This document shows, one piece after another, positions 1 to 10,744 of a DNA stretch of 64,000 nucleotides. Origin of the DNA: Leucaena leucocephala (taxonomy: Eukaryota; Streptophyta; Magnoliopsida; Fabales; Fabaceae); assembly GCA_037074615.1 (NCBI GenBank), contig CM073527.1:5978848-6042847 (forward strand), read 5' to 3'. The notes below the pieces were generated by a model that did no database searches, was not told the DNA's origin, and saw only the letters and a list, made by a program, of their open reading frames with translations. Each line of letters opens with the position of its first letter. Position 1 is the stretch's first letter. Both the position numbers and the translations under genes were made by a program.

Positions 1-107
1 ATCTTTAGAGATCCCTGTATCTCATATTTTATCTCAGATTGTTACTCATGAGAATTAGAGAGCAATAGACAAGGCAAGGGGATCTCAAACCTGGCTCTGA
101 TACCACA
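1..107 (-). mobile_element. Start of internal region of a minus-strand copia element (partial), with PBS
   Basis: On the minus strand, the bases just inside the LTR at 108-567 contain TGGTATCAGAGCC (complement of 93-105), the standard primer-binding site complementary to plant initiator-Met tRNA. A 2-bp spacer separates it from the LTR. The rest of the element lies beyond the left edge of the window, so no coding part can be judged. Confidence 0.6.
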
Positions 108-567
108 TGTTATAATATAAACATCTCAAACACAATATAATCAATCCAGAGTATAAAACCTATATGAGATACAGCTGAAGATTTAAAGTTACCTCTCACC
201 ATTAACTTGATTGATCTAAGAAGAATTGTAACTCAAGTCATATACATGTCAATTAGAGAATACTGTTAGATAAACAATAAGTTCTTCCAGCTAGTGATTA
301 GGCACAGTGATGGCAACTTGTATATTGTTATCACCAGTGGGGAACCTTCGAGAGTGAACTGAGAAACTAGGTTATCGCTCTGGACTCAGAAAATTATTGC
401 ACGATAAAATTGAATGGTTAATTTCTACCAGCAGAAAATTAACCTTAATAAACTGAGTCAACAACCCACCTTGGACTAAGCCCAATGACTATGGGCCACA
501 CTCAGCAATATTTATTAATTATCCTAATTAATATATAAATAGATTATATTATAATAAATATCTCACA
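108..567 (-). repeat. 5' LTR of the truncated copia element at the left edge
   Basis: The segment runs from TGTTATAATAT to AATATCTCACA, so it has the TG...CA ends expected of an LTR. It lies directly beside the initiator-Met primer-binding site at 93-105, which makes it the 5' LTR of an element reading leftwards. The inner border at 108 is firm because of the PBS. The outer border near 567 is a guess from the terminal CA; no target duplication can be checked because the partner end is outside the window. Confidence 0.45.
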
Positions 568-893
568 TTTTCATCTTCAAACACTTGTTCGATTTGAGTA
601 AGTTGGCTCCATTCAATTGCCCTGTTCTTCAAAGTAAAGCCAAACTTTAGGATAGGATTGAATCTATGATTAATTGAGCATAAATTCTTAGAAATCACAA
701 CTAGTGATTTATAATTCAAATGGAATATGATTTACTTTACTTTCCTAAAATCTAGTCTAATATATAACTTTTATAGGCAGCCAATTTGACTAATTTAATA
801 ACTTGTGAATGGTGTTATCATGTTATGATTTGTATTATTTCGCTTACATTAAGCAATGTATTTTGTTGTTTGGTAGCATACTTTAATGGATAT
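568..893. other. Intergenic, no gene seen
   Basis: AT-rich sequence between the left LTR and the SINE. No conserved coding frame or repeat structure was recognised. Confidence 0.5.
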
Positions 894-909
894 ATAACTT
901 TTCTTAGAT
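894..909. repeat. Left target site duplication of the SINE
   Basis: ATAACTTTTCTTAGAT here and ATAACTTTTCGTAGAT at 1183-1198 bracket the SINE and differ at one position. Confidence 0.85.
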
Positions 910-1182
910 ACCCATCGTCCGTGGGTTCAGCTGGCGAAGGGGTGAGACATGCAACCATTTGGAGTGTATTCGATCCCTAGGGAGTACTACTTTATTGTGG
1001 TTCCAGTCGCAGTGCTTGGGGAGGCATCCTAGCTCCTGGGTGCCTAAGTTTATGCCTGAGGGTAATAGACAGCTCGCCCTGCTCGACATTGATATCACCT
1101 AGGAGGAAGGGAGACTTCGCTTTGCCCTTAGATCGTTGGTGAACCCGACTCCTTTTCAAAAAATTTTGTACCAAAAAAAATA
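910..1182 (+). mobile_element. tRNA-derived SINE with 16-bp target site duplication
   Basis: This 273-bp unit is much richer in GC than its surroundings. Its 5' part carries an RNA polymerase III promoter: a box A like TGGCNNAGTGG near 932-943 (TGGCGAAGGGGT) and a box B like GTTCGANNCC at 968-977 (TATTCGATCC), about 35 bp apart as in tRNA-derived SINEs. The 3' end runs into TTTTGTACC and an A-rich tail. The flanks 894-909 and 1183-1198 are the same 16-mer except for one base, a long target duplication typical of LINE-assisted insertion. It does not encode protein. The single mismatch suggests a moderately recent insertion. Confidence 0.88.
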
Positions 1183-1198
1183 ATAACTTTTCGTAGAT
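1183..1198. repeat. Right target site duplication of the SINE
   Basis: Direct repeat of 894-909 with one mismatch, immediately after the A-rich SINE tail. Confidence 0.85.
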
Positions 1199-1276
1199 GT
1201 TTTAAACCCGTGTATGGTTTTAAAAGAGTCCATATCAACTTATTAGATGTGAAATTAAAATTGCGCTACTTTTTCT

Positions 1277-1296
1277 ACACACACACACACACACAC
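1277..1296. repeat. (AC)10 microsatellite
   Basis: Uninterrupted AC dinucleotide run in otherwise AT-rich intergenic DNA. Confidence 0.9.
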
Positions 1297-1299
1297 TAT

Positions 1300-3192
1300 G
1301 ATCTCTTAATGGTTCATCTTCTAATTAAAAGGTGAGACTTCCTGCAATCCTACCTTTATATTATAAGGTTAATTGTGCTGAAAGATAATTTAAAATTCAT
1401 TAGAGTTCCTTACATGATTTTTAAGTAATAATCTTTATTACATTTACTATGAATATTTGTGCCTTAAGCTCTTGAAATTTCTGGTACAGTTTTGTTTGCG
1501 ATTTCTCAAACTGAGCCGTTAGTTAAAAAGATTGGTGTTATGTAATGATTATAATCTAGCAGCTGTTTCCCTATTGTAAATGTAGATATATGTATTATTT
1601 AGTAAAGAATTGGAGTTATGCATATTGTGAGTTTTATATGATTTTATTTTCACACCATTATGTTTTAATTATTTTGCTAGATTTATTTAATGATTCCCCA
1701 GAGATTTGAAAATTGAATAAATTGATTAATGATAGTAATAGATATACATATATAGATATATCTTACATACGTCAGGTCATTTTAAATTTGTTACATAAAT
1801 TTATTTTAACAAGTTATATACTTAACCTGTAGAATTTGATATAAAATGAAATATATAAATTAATAATGAATTGATGAACAACTTTTTTATATATTTTATG
1901 TATTAATTAATTCTTGGAATTAACGAATATGACCGTTATTTAACAAAATTATCTGAGATTCCAAGTACGCTGAATTTTTACCTCAAACTCAAATTGTGAG
2001 AATCGATGCTTTCTGAATATCAATAAATTATTAATGAATTAAATTATTAACTTAAAAATCTTCATTGTACAGTACAATTCAGATTAACTCATCCCAGTAA
2101 CGTGGTCACTCCAAGTGGTCATAATAATAGTGCTTACTCGTTGGCTTTCTCTGTATCAGAATAAATGTAACTGAAATGGAAAGATGCATTCTGTCTTTTG
2201 CATGCTTTATTCTCTGCAGTTGACAATCAATTAATGGCTGAGAATATTTATTATTTAAGTGATTTTCGTTAGTTAATTATTTAAGCTATACTAACTTTTA
2301 TGTTTGTCATTAATTTATTCTTTGCCGGAAACAGAAGTTGTTCAGCAGAAGCAAGTATTATAAACATATATCTCTCTCCGGTACTAAATGTGAGAACTAA
2401 TAATAAATTTGCAAGGATTAAAAAAATTAATTAATTTAATTATTTGTAAAAAAGAAATGTATGTGTTGATTTCATAAAGTAATGGGGGGGAGGGTAAAGT
2501 GAGTAGGGCTGGAAAAGAAAATCAGTCCACATATTAAAATCGAGTTAACTTTACCTCAGCCCACTTAACCCATTGATAAGTTGATCGATATGTGCATTTT
2601 ATACATGATATATACCTGTAGGCCTTAAATATTTTAAAATATGAGTTAATTGTGATCCAATCCAATTGATTTAACATATTACATATATTTCAAAAGACAC
2701 AAAATTCAAAAAGCTCCAAAAAAATCTTTCTTTTATCTGATATGGATCTTCTAGTAACCTGTTCAGAGACCACATAAAATACGAAGTAGGTTAGAGTAAA
2801 AGACTTGAAATATAAATATTCTATAGAGAATACATATTAAAATAATAAGTAAATACTTTGCCAAAAGAAATTTCTCATTCATAACTTCAAAGTAATGGAA
2901 TGCAATTTGGTCTTTAAATAGACAAAATTTCATGCTTATGTTACACCAACTTCATAAAATCTTCATGCATGTTTTGCCACATGCTCAAACTTCTATGGGT
3001 CGTAAATGCTTGCATATGGACCTAAAAATATACTGTTAAGGCTCCCTTAAGACCATCAACATGTATATCAAACATTATAGGTCTTTAATATAGTAAATTG
3101 AAGCCCAAATGTTTTCTCCCTATTATTACTGACTGAAAAAATATCTATCATAGATTAAGAATAACTCTATCCATATTTTTTACAGTGGAATC
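1300..3192. other. Intergenic AT-rich DNA; includes half of a dispersed duplication
   Basis: No coding frame with recognisable content was found. The part 2130-2360 has a diverged relative at 12090-12310 (separate entry). The rest shows only AT-rich sequence and short homopurine runs. Confidence 0.5.
2130..2360 (+). repeat. Dispersed duplicate of unknown origin, copy 1
   Basis: This stretch shares an ordered series of blocks with 12090-12310 on the same strand: GTGCTTACTC, then TGGAAAGATGC, then CTGTCTTTTGC, then TTATTCTCTGCAGTTGACAA, then AATTAATGGC and AGAATATTT, with similar spacing. The longest block contains a pyrimidine-rich tract ending in CAG, like a plant 3' splice site, but no open frame of useful length follows. 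It may be an exon border of a duplicated gene, a promoter or an old repeat; I cannot tell which. Confidence 0.55.
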
Positions 3193-3195
3193 TAA

Positions 3196-3952
3196 AGCTC
3201 TATTTGGTATGAGGGATTGAGAGGTTGGGATTGGCATTGGCCAAATTAGACATGTTTGGTATGAAGGAGTAAGGGTAACTTGGGTTTTCTTAATCCCACG
3301 TTCATGGGATTGCTCAAAATCATCTCCCCCTGGTATTGGAGTTCTTCGGATTGAAAAAATTTGGGACAAAAGTATTCTCCCTTCAAAACGGTTCTCAGCA
3401 TCACCTGAAACGGTGGTCATCTCTCTCTCTTTCTTTCTCATGTCATCTTCGATGGCCTCAAATCGTCTAAACCCCTAACCAGCAAAGCTTCAAACGACCA
3501 CTAGATCTAATATGCAACTCACCATCGTGAAGAGGAACGACAATATGATCGCCATCAACATCATCACCAGATCTATTCGATATCGTCACTCTCTTAATCT
3601 CGCTAACCGATATGTAGCACCACCATACCATCCGTGACTACGGATAAAACATATCTCTTGATAATTGCGTCATTGAGAGTACCTGCTTTGATTTTGGAAT
3701 TAGGGTGGTCTTCTCTGGTGGCGCAATGAAGGAGAATAAGTTGCAGCATAATGGAGAGCTTTTTGAAGAAGGGTCAAAACGGCAAGGTGCGAGAGAGTAG
3801 GCTATAATATTTTTTTTTTATTTCTTATAAGTGTGATATAGTCATTTCATAAAATAAAATTAATGCCACTATTCCCATCAAATATTGCTCTATACCAAAT
3901 ATATATTATTTTAAAGCATCTCTTCCAATCTCAATCCCACTCAAACAAAGCC
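3196..3952. mobile_element. Non-autonomous PIF/Harbinger-type element (Tourist-like MITE), TSD TAA
   Basis: The left end (AGCTCTATTTGGTATGAGG...) and the reverse complement of the right end (GGCTTTGTTTGAGTGGG...) form imperfect terminal inverted repeats that extend into GGATTGAGA. Both ends abut TAA (3193-3195 and 3953-3955), the 3-bp TWA duplication made by PIF/Harbinger transposases. The GTTTGGTATGA motif recurs inside the left end near 3254. The 757-bp interior carries no transposase, only short frames such as 3148-3441 minus that cross the element border and are not genes. Superfamily is inferred from TSD and TIR style only. Confidence 0.7.
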
Positions 3953-3979
3953 TAAAGTTATTTCAGAACATAAGCTTCT

Positions 3980-4379
3980 TAAAGGAATTTGGGCATATCT
4001 GAGATGGTTTCATTTCCACTAAGATACCCACATGCAACTAGAGCACCTTGTATGGACTCTGGTACGTCTCACGGCAAATTCACCGAAGAAGGATGAGCAC
4101 CGAGAAGCACTGACATGAAGCAAAAAAGGAGAACAGAGGAGGAGAAAAAGAAAAACACTCTTTTTCTTGTCTGCAAAGAAAAACTATACACACGAGAGAA
4201 TCTTAAAACTGATCCTTCCTCATTTCTTTCCTATACATGTGTATATGTGGTGGGGGAGTAGGATACTTGTAACTCCCACTCCCTCATTTTCCTCCCTTCA
4301 AAAATGTAAACCGTTCCCTCTATTTGCTTCTTAAATTTGGGCCTGATCTACCATGGGTGGACTAGCCCATTTCCCAACA
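3980..4379 (-). repeat. 3' LTR of the minus-strand copia element
   Basis: About 400 bp, aligning along its whole length with 10745-11147 and ending ...CCCATTTCCCAACA on the plus strand. Target duplication CTTCT is at 3975-3979. The LTRs differ by many substitutions and small indels, so the insertion is not recent. Confidence 0.93.
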
Positions 4380-4394
4380 TCTCCCACTCACATA
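4380..4394 (-). promoter_or_regulatory. Polypurine tract of the minus-strand copia element
   Basis: The complement reads GTGAGTGGGAGA directly before the 3' LTR start TGTTGGG: the purine-rich primer for plus-strand DNA synthesis. The plus-strand copy of the family has GTGAGTAGGAGA at the same place (32369-32381). Confidence 0.75.
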
Positions 4395-4720
4395 GTGGAT
4401 TGGTGATTATGGCTCCAATCTCATTTTCTTCCTTCTTTCATACTAGGTACTTTTCCGTGACCGCGTAGGCATGATGTCTCCTTCCAGGCATTTGTACTAG
4501 AAATCCCTTTTTCAGAGACCAACATAAAGCAACCCTTTAGTGTAGCTCGATCAAATAAGTTATAGTGTCTTGAATGTCTTAGATTTTCATATATACACTT
4601 TTCTTATGGCTAATTTAATCCCTCTTGAGTAATCATATAACTCAGATAGCCTCTATTTATGCATAGTGTCCACACTTATGAAATTAACAAAATAATATCA
4701 CAAGGAACTGATTAGAGATA

Positions 4721-5211
4721 CTAGTATGGATGTGTATATTCTGACAATCTTTCTTTCGTCCATATATCATTTTGATATGAATCAACTGCTTTTCTAGCAT
4801 AATACCTTTGATTCATACATGATTTGACCATAGGACATATACCAAAATAGCAATCGCTGAAACATACCTCCATAATACTGTTAAAGTCAAAGGACATTAA
4901 TGAAAGGATTATACCTTTCTGGAACTCACACAACAATGAAGCAGGGATTGATTCACTTGCTTTCCATTAGCGGTTCTTTAGTACATGTGGTATGAATCAC
5001 ATGTGACAGTGCTTCTCTTATCCTTAAAGAGTGTACTCATTTTGATTCTACCAATCAAACCGTACAGACTTAAGTCTAGACACTCATAATATCTAAATCC
5101 AAACTCTTCAATTCTATTCACATAATATGACATCAATTTTGAAGAATTTGTTATCTGGCAACAGGTTTCATAAATGTGGGTATTCATTGTTCGATCCATA
5201 CCCTTACTCAT
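4721..5211 (-). pseudogene. Conserved post-pol reading frames between RNase H and 3' LTR
   Basis: Two overlapping minus frames lie after the end of pol: 4978-5211 (77 codons, with ETCCQITNSSKLMSYYVNRI) and 4721-4936 (71 codons, with FQKGIILS, MEVCFSDCYF and YARKAVDSYQNDIW). Both have clear counterparts in the same order in the other copy of the family (31583-31760 and 31782-32045). They are separated by a frame change near 4980. No membrane segment or signal peptide is visible, so they are not convincing as an envelope gene. They may be relics of an extra protein or merely a 3' untranslated region that happens to stay open. I do not recognise the protein. Confidence 0.5.
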
Positions 5212-5454
5212 GGATCTTATCTCAACTTACTGCACATTTTTAAATCAGCACTCTTGCTGCTTTACTGGTGAACACATGTCTCATCTTTGAATGCTTCTCT
5301 ACCATTAAAGGCGGTTGTTGTGTGAGAGAGCTACCCTTTTCAACCTGTATGACATACTAGACATTGCATATTTTTACCCAGACATATAAGTAATAATAAA
5401 TGACATGATATCATTAATAAAAAATAAAAGTATTACATACAGTCTGCAACTTTA

Positions 5455-6960
5455 TATTTTTTACATACCAATGGCTTTTACATGTTTCTCGAATGTTTCT
5501 TTGCCTATTGGCTTGGTCAAGGGGTCTACAACCATACATTTAGTTTAAATGTATTATACAGTTACAATTTTCTATGCTATATAATCCCTCACAAAGTTAT
5601 ACTTTATATCAATATGTTTGGTCTTGTTGTGATACTTAGGGTCTTTAATGTAGGCTATGGCTGCAGTATTGTCACAGTGTATCAACACCGAATTAGTAAT
5701 CTCGTTCCCAAATCCAAGGTGTTTGATAAATCTCTTTAGCCAAATAGCCTCTTGCGCTGCTACAGTGCATGCCACAAACTCAGCTTCCATATAGTGCAAA
5801 GTAATGCACGTCTGCTTCTTGCTACTTCAACATATGGCGCCGTTGTTAAGCAAGAAGGTGTATCCTGAAGTCGATCTTCATTCTTCTTCATCACTGCCTA
5901 CATCAGCATCGGAATATCTGATTAGGCACATATTGCTTCCTTCATAACACAACGCATAGTCAGTTATGTACTTTAAGTATCTCGTATCTCAAGTTCTTCT
6001 TCATTGCTTTCCAGTGTTTCTTACTGGGGTTAGACTGGAATCTGCTAACCAGCCCAATGGCATAACAAATATCTGGTCTTGTACACATCATTGCATAATC
6101 AGGCTACCAACAACACTAGCATATGGAACTCTTTCCATTTGCTTTTTATTTAATTCAGTTTTGGGACACATGTCAGAACTCAAGGCCACTCTAATGGCCA
6201 TAGGGATATCCATGGGATTGCATTCACTCATATTGAATCGCTCAAGTATCTTCTTAATATAATTCTCTTGTGAAAGAGTGAGGATTCTCTTGGAGTGATT
6301 CCTTCGAATATTAACTCCAAGTATGTATTATGCTTTACCCATATCTTTCATCTCAAAAATTGATGAAAGCCATTCTTTAATAGATATCACAGAGTCAAGA
6401 CTATTTTAGGCTAAGAGTATATCGTCTATGTATAAGGATAATATCATAGAGTTACCCTCAAACTACTTAACATAGACAAGTGGTCTTCCTCTATCATCTG
6501 GAAGTTATGTGAGGTAATTGTCTTGTGAAATCTCAAGTACCACTCTCTGGATCACTGTTTTGATCCATAAATGGATCTTTTGAGTTTACACTTATTGTGT
6601 TCAAACCCTTTTTCAATGAAACCTATTGGTTGTTCCATATAGATTTCTTCATCCAGGTCACTATTTAGGAATGCGATTTCTACATCCAGCTGATATAACT
6701 CTAAGTTTAAACTATTTACTATTGCTAGAATAAGTCTTATTGAATTGAACCGCACAACAGGTGAAAAAGTATCCTCATAATCTATACCTTCCTGTTGTGT
6801 ATATCCCTTTGCAACGAATCGAGCTTTAAATTTGTCAATTGATCCATCCACCTTTCTCTTGATTTTGAGAACCCACTGGTTCCCAATGGCTTTAAGCCCT
6901 TTTGGTAGATCAACTAATTTCTAAACTTAGTTTTTCATCATTGAGTCCATTTTCTCTTTC
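5455..6960 (-). pseudogene. copia reverse transcriptase and RNase H (broken)
   Basis: Read right to left. The RT part (6552-6851 open) shows SIDKFKARFVAKGYTQQEG, then LDVEIAFLNSDLDEEIYMEQP, typical copia RT. The active-site box is YIDD (6421-6432) in the context SLYIDDILL, where most copia elements have YVDD. RNase H follows: MEAEFVACTVAAQEAIWLK, then HCDNTAAI and KHIDIKYNFVRDYI at 5572-5799, and the C-terminal NPLTKPIGKE-like tail ends near 5460. Frameshifts and stops interrupt the frame between these blocks. These enzymes copy the element RNA into DNA in cytoplasmic particles. The other copy of the family has YVDD, so the Ile is a change in this copy. Confidence 0.9.
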
Positions 6961-6999
6961 ATTGATTTCTTCCATTCCTCCTTCGCAGGACCTGCTAAG

Positions 7000-8160
7000 C
7001 CCTAATAAACAGTGCGGGGTTCATCATCCCCTTTTAGAGTAACTAAGAGTGCTTCACCTGCTATTTGGAAGCATCTCTTTGGAACACTTTCCTTATTACT
7101 CTTTCTGGTAGGAGAAACTTGCTTATGCTTTCTTATTTGTCTCGGTCTTTGTGTTGACTGTTCTTGGCTCCTACTCAGATTCACATACCTAGAGGATTTT
7201 GGTCTTTCAATTTGTTTGGCACTGTCCTATTACTGAGTCTCATAAAGAGATACAGTGCAGTCAATATCTCCCCTACTGGGAAACTCCGTCTCAATAAATA
7301 CATCATCTCTTGATTATGTTTCAGTCACTATTCCATCTTCAATTTCACTTATGAATATATATCCTTTTGAGGGCTCAGAGTACCTTATAAAAATACATTT
7401 ATTCCCTCTAGGACCCAGTTTCCTATATCTATGAGAATTATCATGGATATATACCACCGAGCCCCAAGGTCTAAGGATGCTTAGATCTGGCTGACGTTTA
7501 GTCCATAACTCTAGGGTGTGGAAGCGACTGACTTTGAGGACACACGGTTAAGTATGAAGGTTGCCGTCCATAAAGTATCACCCCAATGTGAAATTAGAAG
7601 GTTTGCCTAAGCCATCATAGACCTAACTATGTCTAGAAGAGTTCTATTTCTTCTTTTGGCAACCTCATTCTATTGAGGAGTACCAAGGATAGTTAGTTGC
7701 CTAATAATCTATTTTTCATCACAGAGCTGTTTAAATTGATTTGAAAGGTATTCACAACCTCGATCAGTATGTAATGCCTTGATTTTATTGTCCATCTAAT
7801 CTCTACTTTATTTATGTATCGTCTAAAGCACTCTAGTTCTTCGAACTTATGTGAAATCAAATAGACATGACCATATCATAAAAAATCATCAATAAAGGTA
7901 ATGAAATACCAAGCTCCGTGTCTCGCCCTCACACTCATTGGACCACAAATATCGAAATTGATTAATTGCAATGGGTTTTTGGCTCGTATTCCCTTACCAA
8001 ATGGTTTCTTAGTATCCTTACTAGCTAAACATGTTTTGCATAATGACATATTCATGTTAGGGATCACCCCCAACAAGCCTTATTTAGCCAGTTTAATTAT
8101 TCTATTTTGATTAATATGTCCTAGTCTAGCATGCCAAATATTCATATCAAGATTATTCGA
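7000..8160 (-). pseudogene. copia GAG-pre-integrase and integrase (broken)
   Basis: The N-terminal zinc-binding HHCC region reads IWHARLGHIN ... MSLCKTCLASK (about 7995-8150), followed by the catalytic core with NFDICGP (first Asp kept, near 7950) and the second Asp in the LHTDRG block (near 7770). The third acidic residue, normally Glu in NGVAERRNRT, is Lys here: the frame reads NEVAKRRNRT at about 7643-7675. A stop precedes that block as well. The integrase would insert the cDNA into the genome; with the Glu lost this copy is catalytically dead even apart from its stops. Confidence 0.88.
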
Positions 8161-8489
8161 AGTAATAGCAAAGCAATCATGAACATTAAAATCACGAAGA
8201 ACTTTTGAAATCGGAAAGCTGAACCATAAAATATTGAGTTGCTACAAATATATGCAACTTTACCATGAAAGTTTACATTAAACCTAATGTCTAATAAACA
8301 AATTACAGAAATTAAATTCCACCGGATGTTAGGAGCATGAAGTACATCATGCAGTATCAAGGTCTTTCCACCACGCAAAACAAGTTTGCAGGTACCAATA
8401 CCTCAAACCTTGATCCTTGTATTATTACCAACGAAAAGCCAGTTGATTTAAAATAGCAACCGACAGTATTCCACGAAAGATCCTCAATC

Positions 8490-8545
8490 TCAACTTATAT
8501 GGTCTGTGGAGCTTGAGTCAATAATCCAAGAAAAAGAAATAGGTT
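8490..8545 (-). pseudogene. copia aspartic protease remnant
   Basis: The frame reads WIIDSSSTDH where copia proteases have W-[IV]-[IL]-D-[ST]-G-[AS]; the active Asp is kept but Gly is Ser. It sits between the zinc knuckle and the integrase, as expected for a gag-pol polyprotein. Stops follow closely. Confidence 0.75.
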
Positions 8546-8599
8546 CTATCAGAAAAATAGTGTTAGAAACAAATGAGACATGTGAATTCACATAATTCA

Positions 8600-9466
8600 C
8601 TGTTACCTTTCCTCTCGCAGCCTGTTTAGAACAGTCACGTGCAAAATGTCCCATATTGTGGCAAGCAAAGCATTTGACCTTCTTTAGGTTTAGCTTTTTC
8701 TTGCCTCCTTTCTTTCCCTTCTTCTTGCAATGTTGCTTGCCTTTCTTGGGTGGATGACTGCCTTTCTTCCCATTTTTCTAAAATTTCTTACCCTTTCTGA
8801 ATTCAGGCTTTGATTGAGAAGTACCAGGACCTTTGGTTAAATAGGCTTGTCCAGTGGCTTTATAAGCCTCCAGATGTTCATCCTGAAGCTCCAAATGTTT
8901 AGCTACATCATTGAAAGTGATGATATTTTTGTTATGGGTCAGATTAACTTTTATGTGTTTTCAACTGGCAGGGAGCAACCTGATGACAACCTACACTTGC
9001 TGTTCGTCAGATAGATTATATCCAGCTTCCTTCAGTTCATAATCATTGTGGACATCTCTCGTAGATGTTGCGTCATAGGATTATTTGATTTTAGCTTATA
9101 GATATCAAATTTAATCATCAACCTTCTAAGCTTAGTAGTGGACACTCCCCCAAACTTATCCTTTAAGGCAATCCATATTGCTTGTGCCATTCTGTGTGTC
9201 TCAAACTCACACATTAAATTATCAGCCATTGTACTCAGTAGTGTGATTCTTGTAATGCTATTCTTCCTTTTCTAGGACATGTATGCTTCCTGGTCTCTCC
9301 TGTGCTGGGCCTTATTTCTAGCCTCAGGCTCTACCAAAGCCATTGTTAATGCTCAATTGTATCCTAGTCTTCTAGAATATATTGGACCTTTGGTGTCAAA
9401 TATCCGAATTGTCCCCGTTGAGTTTTCCCCTTTGTTCAATTCAGCAGTAATGTTCTTTGATGCCAT
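8600..9466 (-). pseudogene. copia gag with CCHC zinc knuckle (broken)
   Basis: The start codon is taken at 9464-9466 because the other copy has an identical MASKN start (27211). The frame contains MADNLMCEFETHRMAQAIW and LKDKFGGVSTTKLRRL (9032-9229), a UBN2-type copia capsid sequence. Near the C-terminus, a Lys-rich stretch leads into the nucleocapsid knuckle CFACHNMGHFARDC (about 8640-8681), CX2CX4HX4C intact. Several in-frame stops break the protein. Gag forms the virus-like particle that packages element RNA. Confidence 0.88.
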
Positions 9467-9919
9467 TGTTCAATATCGGTTTTATGACAAACCTTTCCCA
9501 TATTAATTTATTGAACCATAGAACATTTAAGTGAATTTATATATATAGTACATGTAAAGAATACAGTGTCACATACTTTTATCATTTTTATCAGAAAATA
9601 ATAATATCACTAGACCCATGATCAGGAGAATACATTTGCACCTCCCATCACACAAGCACTAGCAACGCCATCATTTCCTATCAAAATTAATATGAGCATT
9701 ATTCTCATCAAATATTATTTTTTTAGAATACTCATCATCTAAAAAAGCTCCCAATTATAAAAAGGTATACATGAATCACAACTAATATAAAGAAATGAAA
9801 TGAAACATGTTTTTCTTGCATATAAGGCATGTAATAAATGACAAGTCTTTACAAAGAAAGAGTAATAAAGCATGTCCTTAATCAAAGTAAAGCTATAGTA
9901 ATCAAAATACAAAGATACG

Positions 9920-10219
9920 TCATTTGATATGAGCTTTACAATATTCTAACATCGCTTTTCTTAGCTTCTTAAGCTCACGCGGCGGCTTTATAAGGTTAAA
10001 TATAAATTCTATTATTCTAAGCCAATATTTCTTGCTCATGCATCCTGGTTTGGGCTTGCCTCTAACTCTTGTTGCTCTTATATATTCCATTATGACTTTC
10101 AAGTAGAATTCAGTATTCTCCTTATCTATCATGCATTCAATGTAATCACCAATCATGCCATTAATGCCTTTTATGTTTGTTAATTTGGCTGCATCTCTTT
10201 TAGCTATGTTCATTGCCAA
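9920..10219 (-). CDS. Reading frame of 99 codons in the leader between PBS and gag
   Basis: This frame starts MAMNIAKRDAAKLTNIKG, continues GDYIECMIDKEN and ATRVRGKPKPGCMSKKYW, and ends with a basic KKLRKAMLEYCKAHIK tail. It lies about 450 bp before the gag start in an element whose gag and pol are both full of stops, yet it is open. The other copy (26465-26745) has the same frame with one frameshift near its C-terminal third and many amino-acid differences. Small, basic at the C-terminus, no membrane segment or known motif that I recognise. It could be an accessory protein, a captured host or transposon fragment, or a chance open frame in the leader. Confidence 0.5.
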   Translation of the reverse strand: MAMNIAKRDAAKLTNIKGINGMIGDYIECMIDKENTEFYLKVIMEYIRATRVRGKPKPGCMSKKYWLRIIEFIFNLIKPPRELKKLRKAMLEYCKAHIK

Positions 10220-10726
10220 ATTAGGCGTGTGCAGAGATTTTCCCCCTTTTTTTACTCAAAAAACCTTTTTTTAATGGGCTTAGCCCAGTTCAGGCCAAAA
10301 GATTTTTTTTTGTGACTGGGATGGTGTAGCCCAGTCTGTCACAAAACAATGAGTTTTGATCATCCCTAATCTCCAGCCGGGTCGCACAGATTCGACTGGA
10401 AAATGACGGACCTGACTCGTTGTTTTGGCCATAACTTCTCTGTCTAACGTCCGATTTTGACATTCTTGGTGTCATTTTCTTCATTTTTTGTACTCTACAC
10501 AATGGGATTAATTAAAAGGCCTGAAAAAAAATTTGTTTTCTAATAACCCAATTTCAAAACAAAAGTTCTCCGCTACGATCAATGTTAAATATGCTTCTAT
10601 TTATGGTTTAAATGCATGCTCTATATATATTATCACTAAATAGACACTCTAAAATAAAAATAAGCACATAGAACAGTGTATAACTAGAAAATAAAAAATC
10701 ATAGAGAAGTATGCGGAAGCACAGAA
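10220..10726 (-). other. 5' leader of the minus-strand copia element
   Basis: Non-coding stretch between the PBS and the leader frame. It includes a more GC-rich part (about 10300-10480) with TGGCCATAACTTC- and CCCAG-rich wording that differs from its AT-rich surroundings and has no clear match in the plus-strand copy, which lacks its 5' end. Confidence 0.5.
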
Positions 10727-10730
10727 CCTG

Positions 10731-10743
10731 GCTTATGATACCA
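10731..10743 (-). promoter_or_regulatory. Primer-binding site (initiator-Met tRNA type)
   Basis: Complement reads TGGTATCATAAGC, one to two changes from the canonical TGGTATCAGAGC, immediately inside the right LTR. This fixes 10745-11147 as the 5' LTR and the element as minus strand. Confidence 0.88.
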
Positions 10744-10744
10744 T

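Noticed and set aside
910..990. tRNA gene
   Set aside because: Box A and box B are present, but no acceptor stem or cloverleaf closes, and the unit continues for 273 bp with a tail and target duplication: it is a SINE.
4721..5211. Envelope gene of a copia element
   Set aside because: Position fits, but no signal peptide, membrane segment or cleavage site is visible; kept only as a conserved unknown frame.
5482..5739. Plus-strand frame of 85 codons (and similar at 5966-6262, 7012-7236, 7901-8110)
   Set aside because: Antisense shadows of the minus-strand copia pol.
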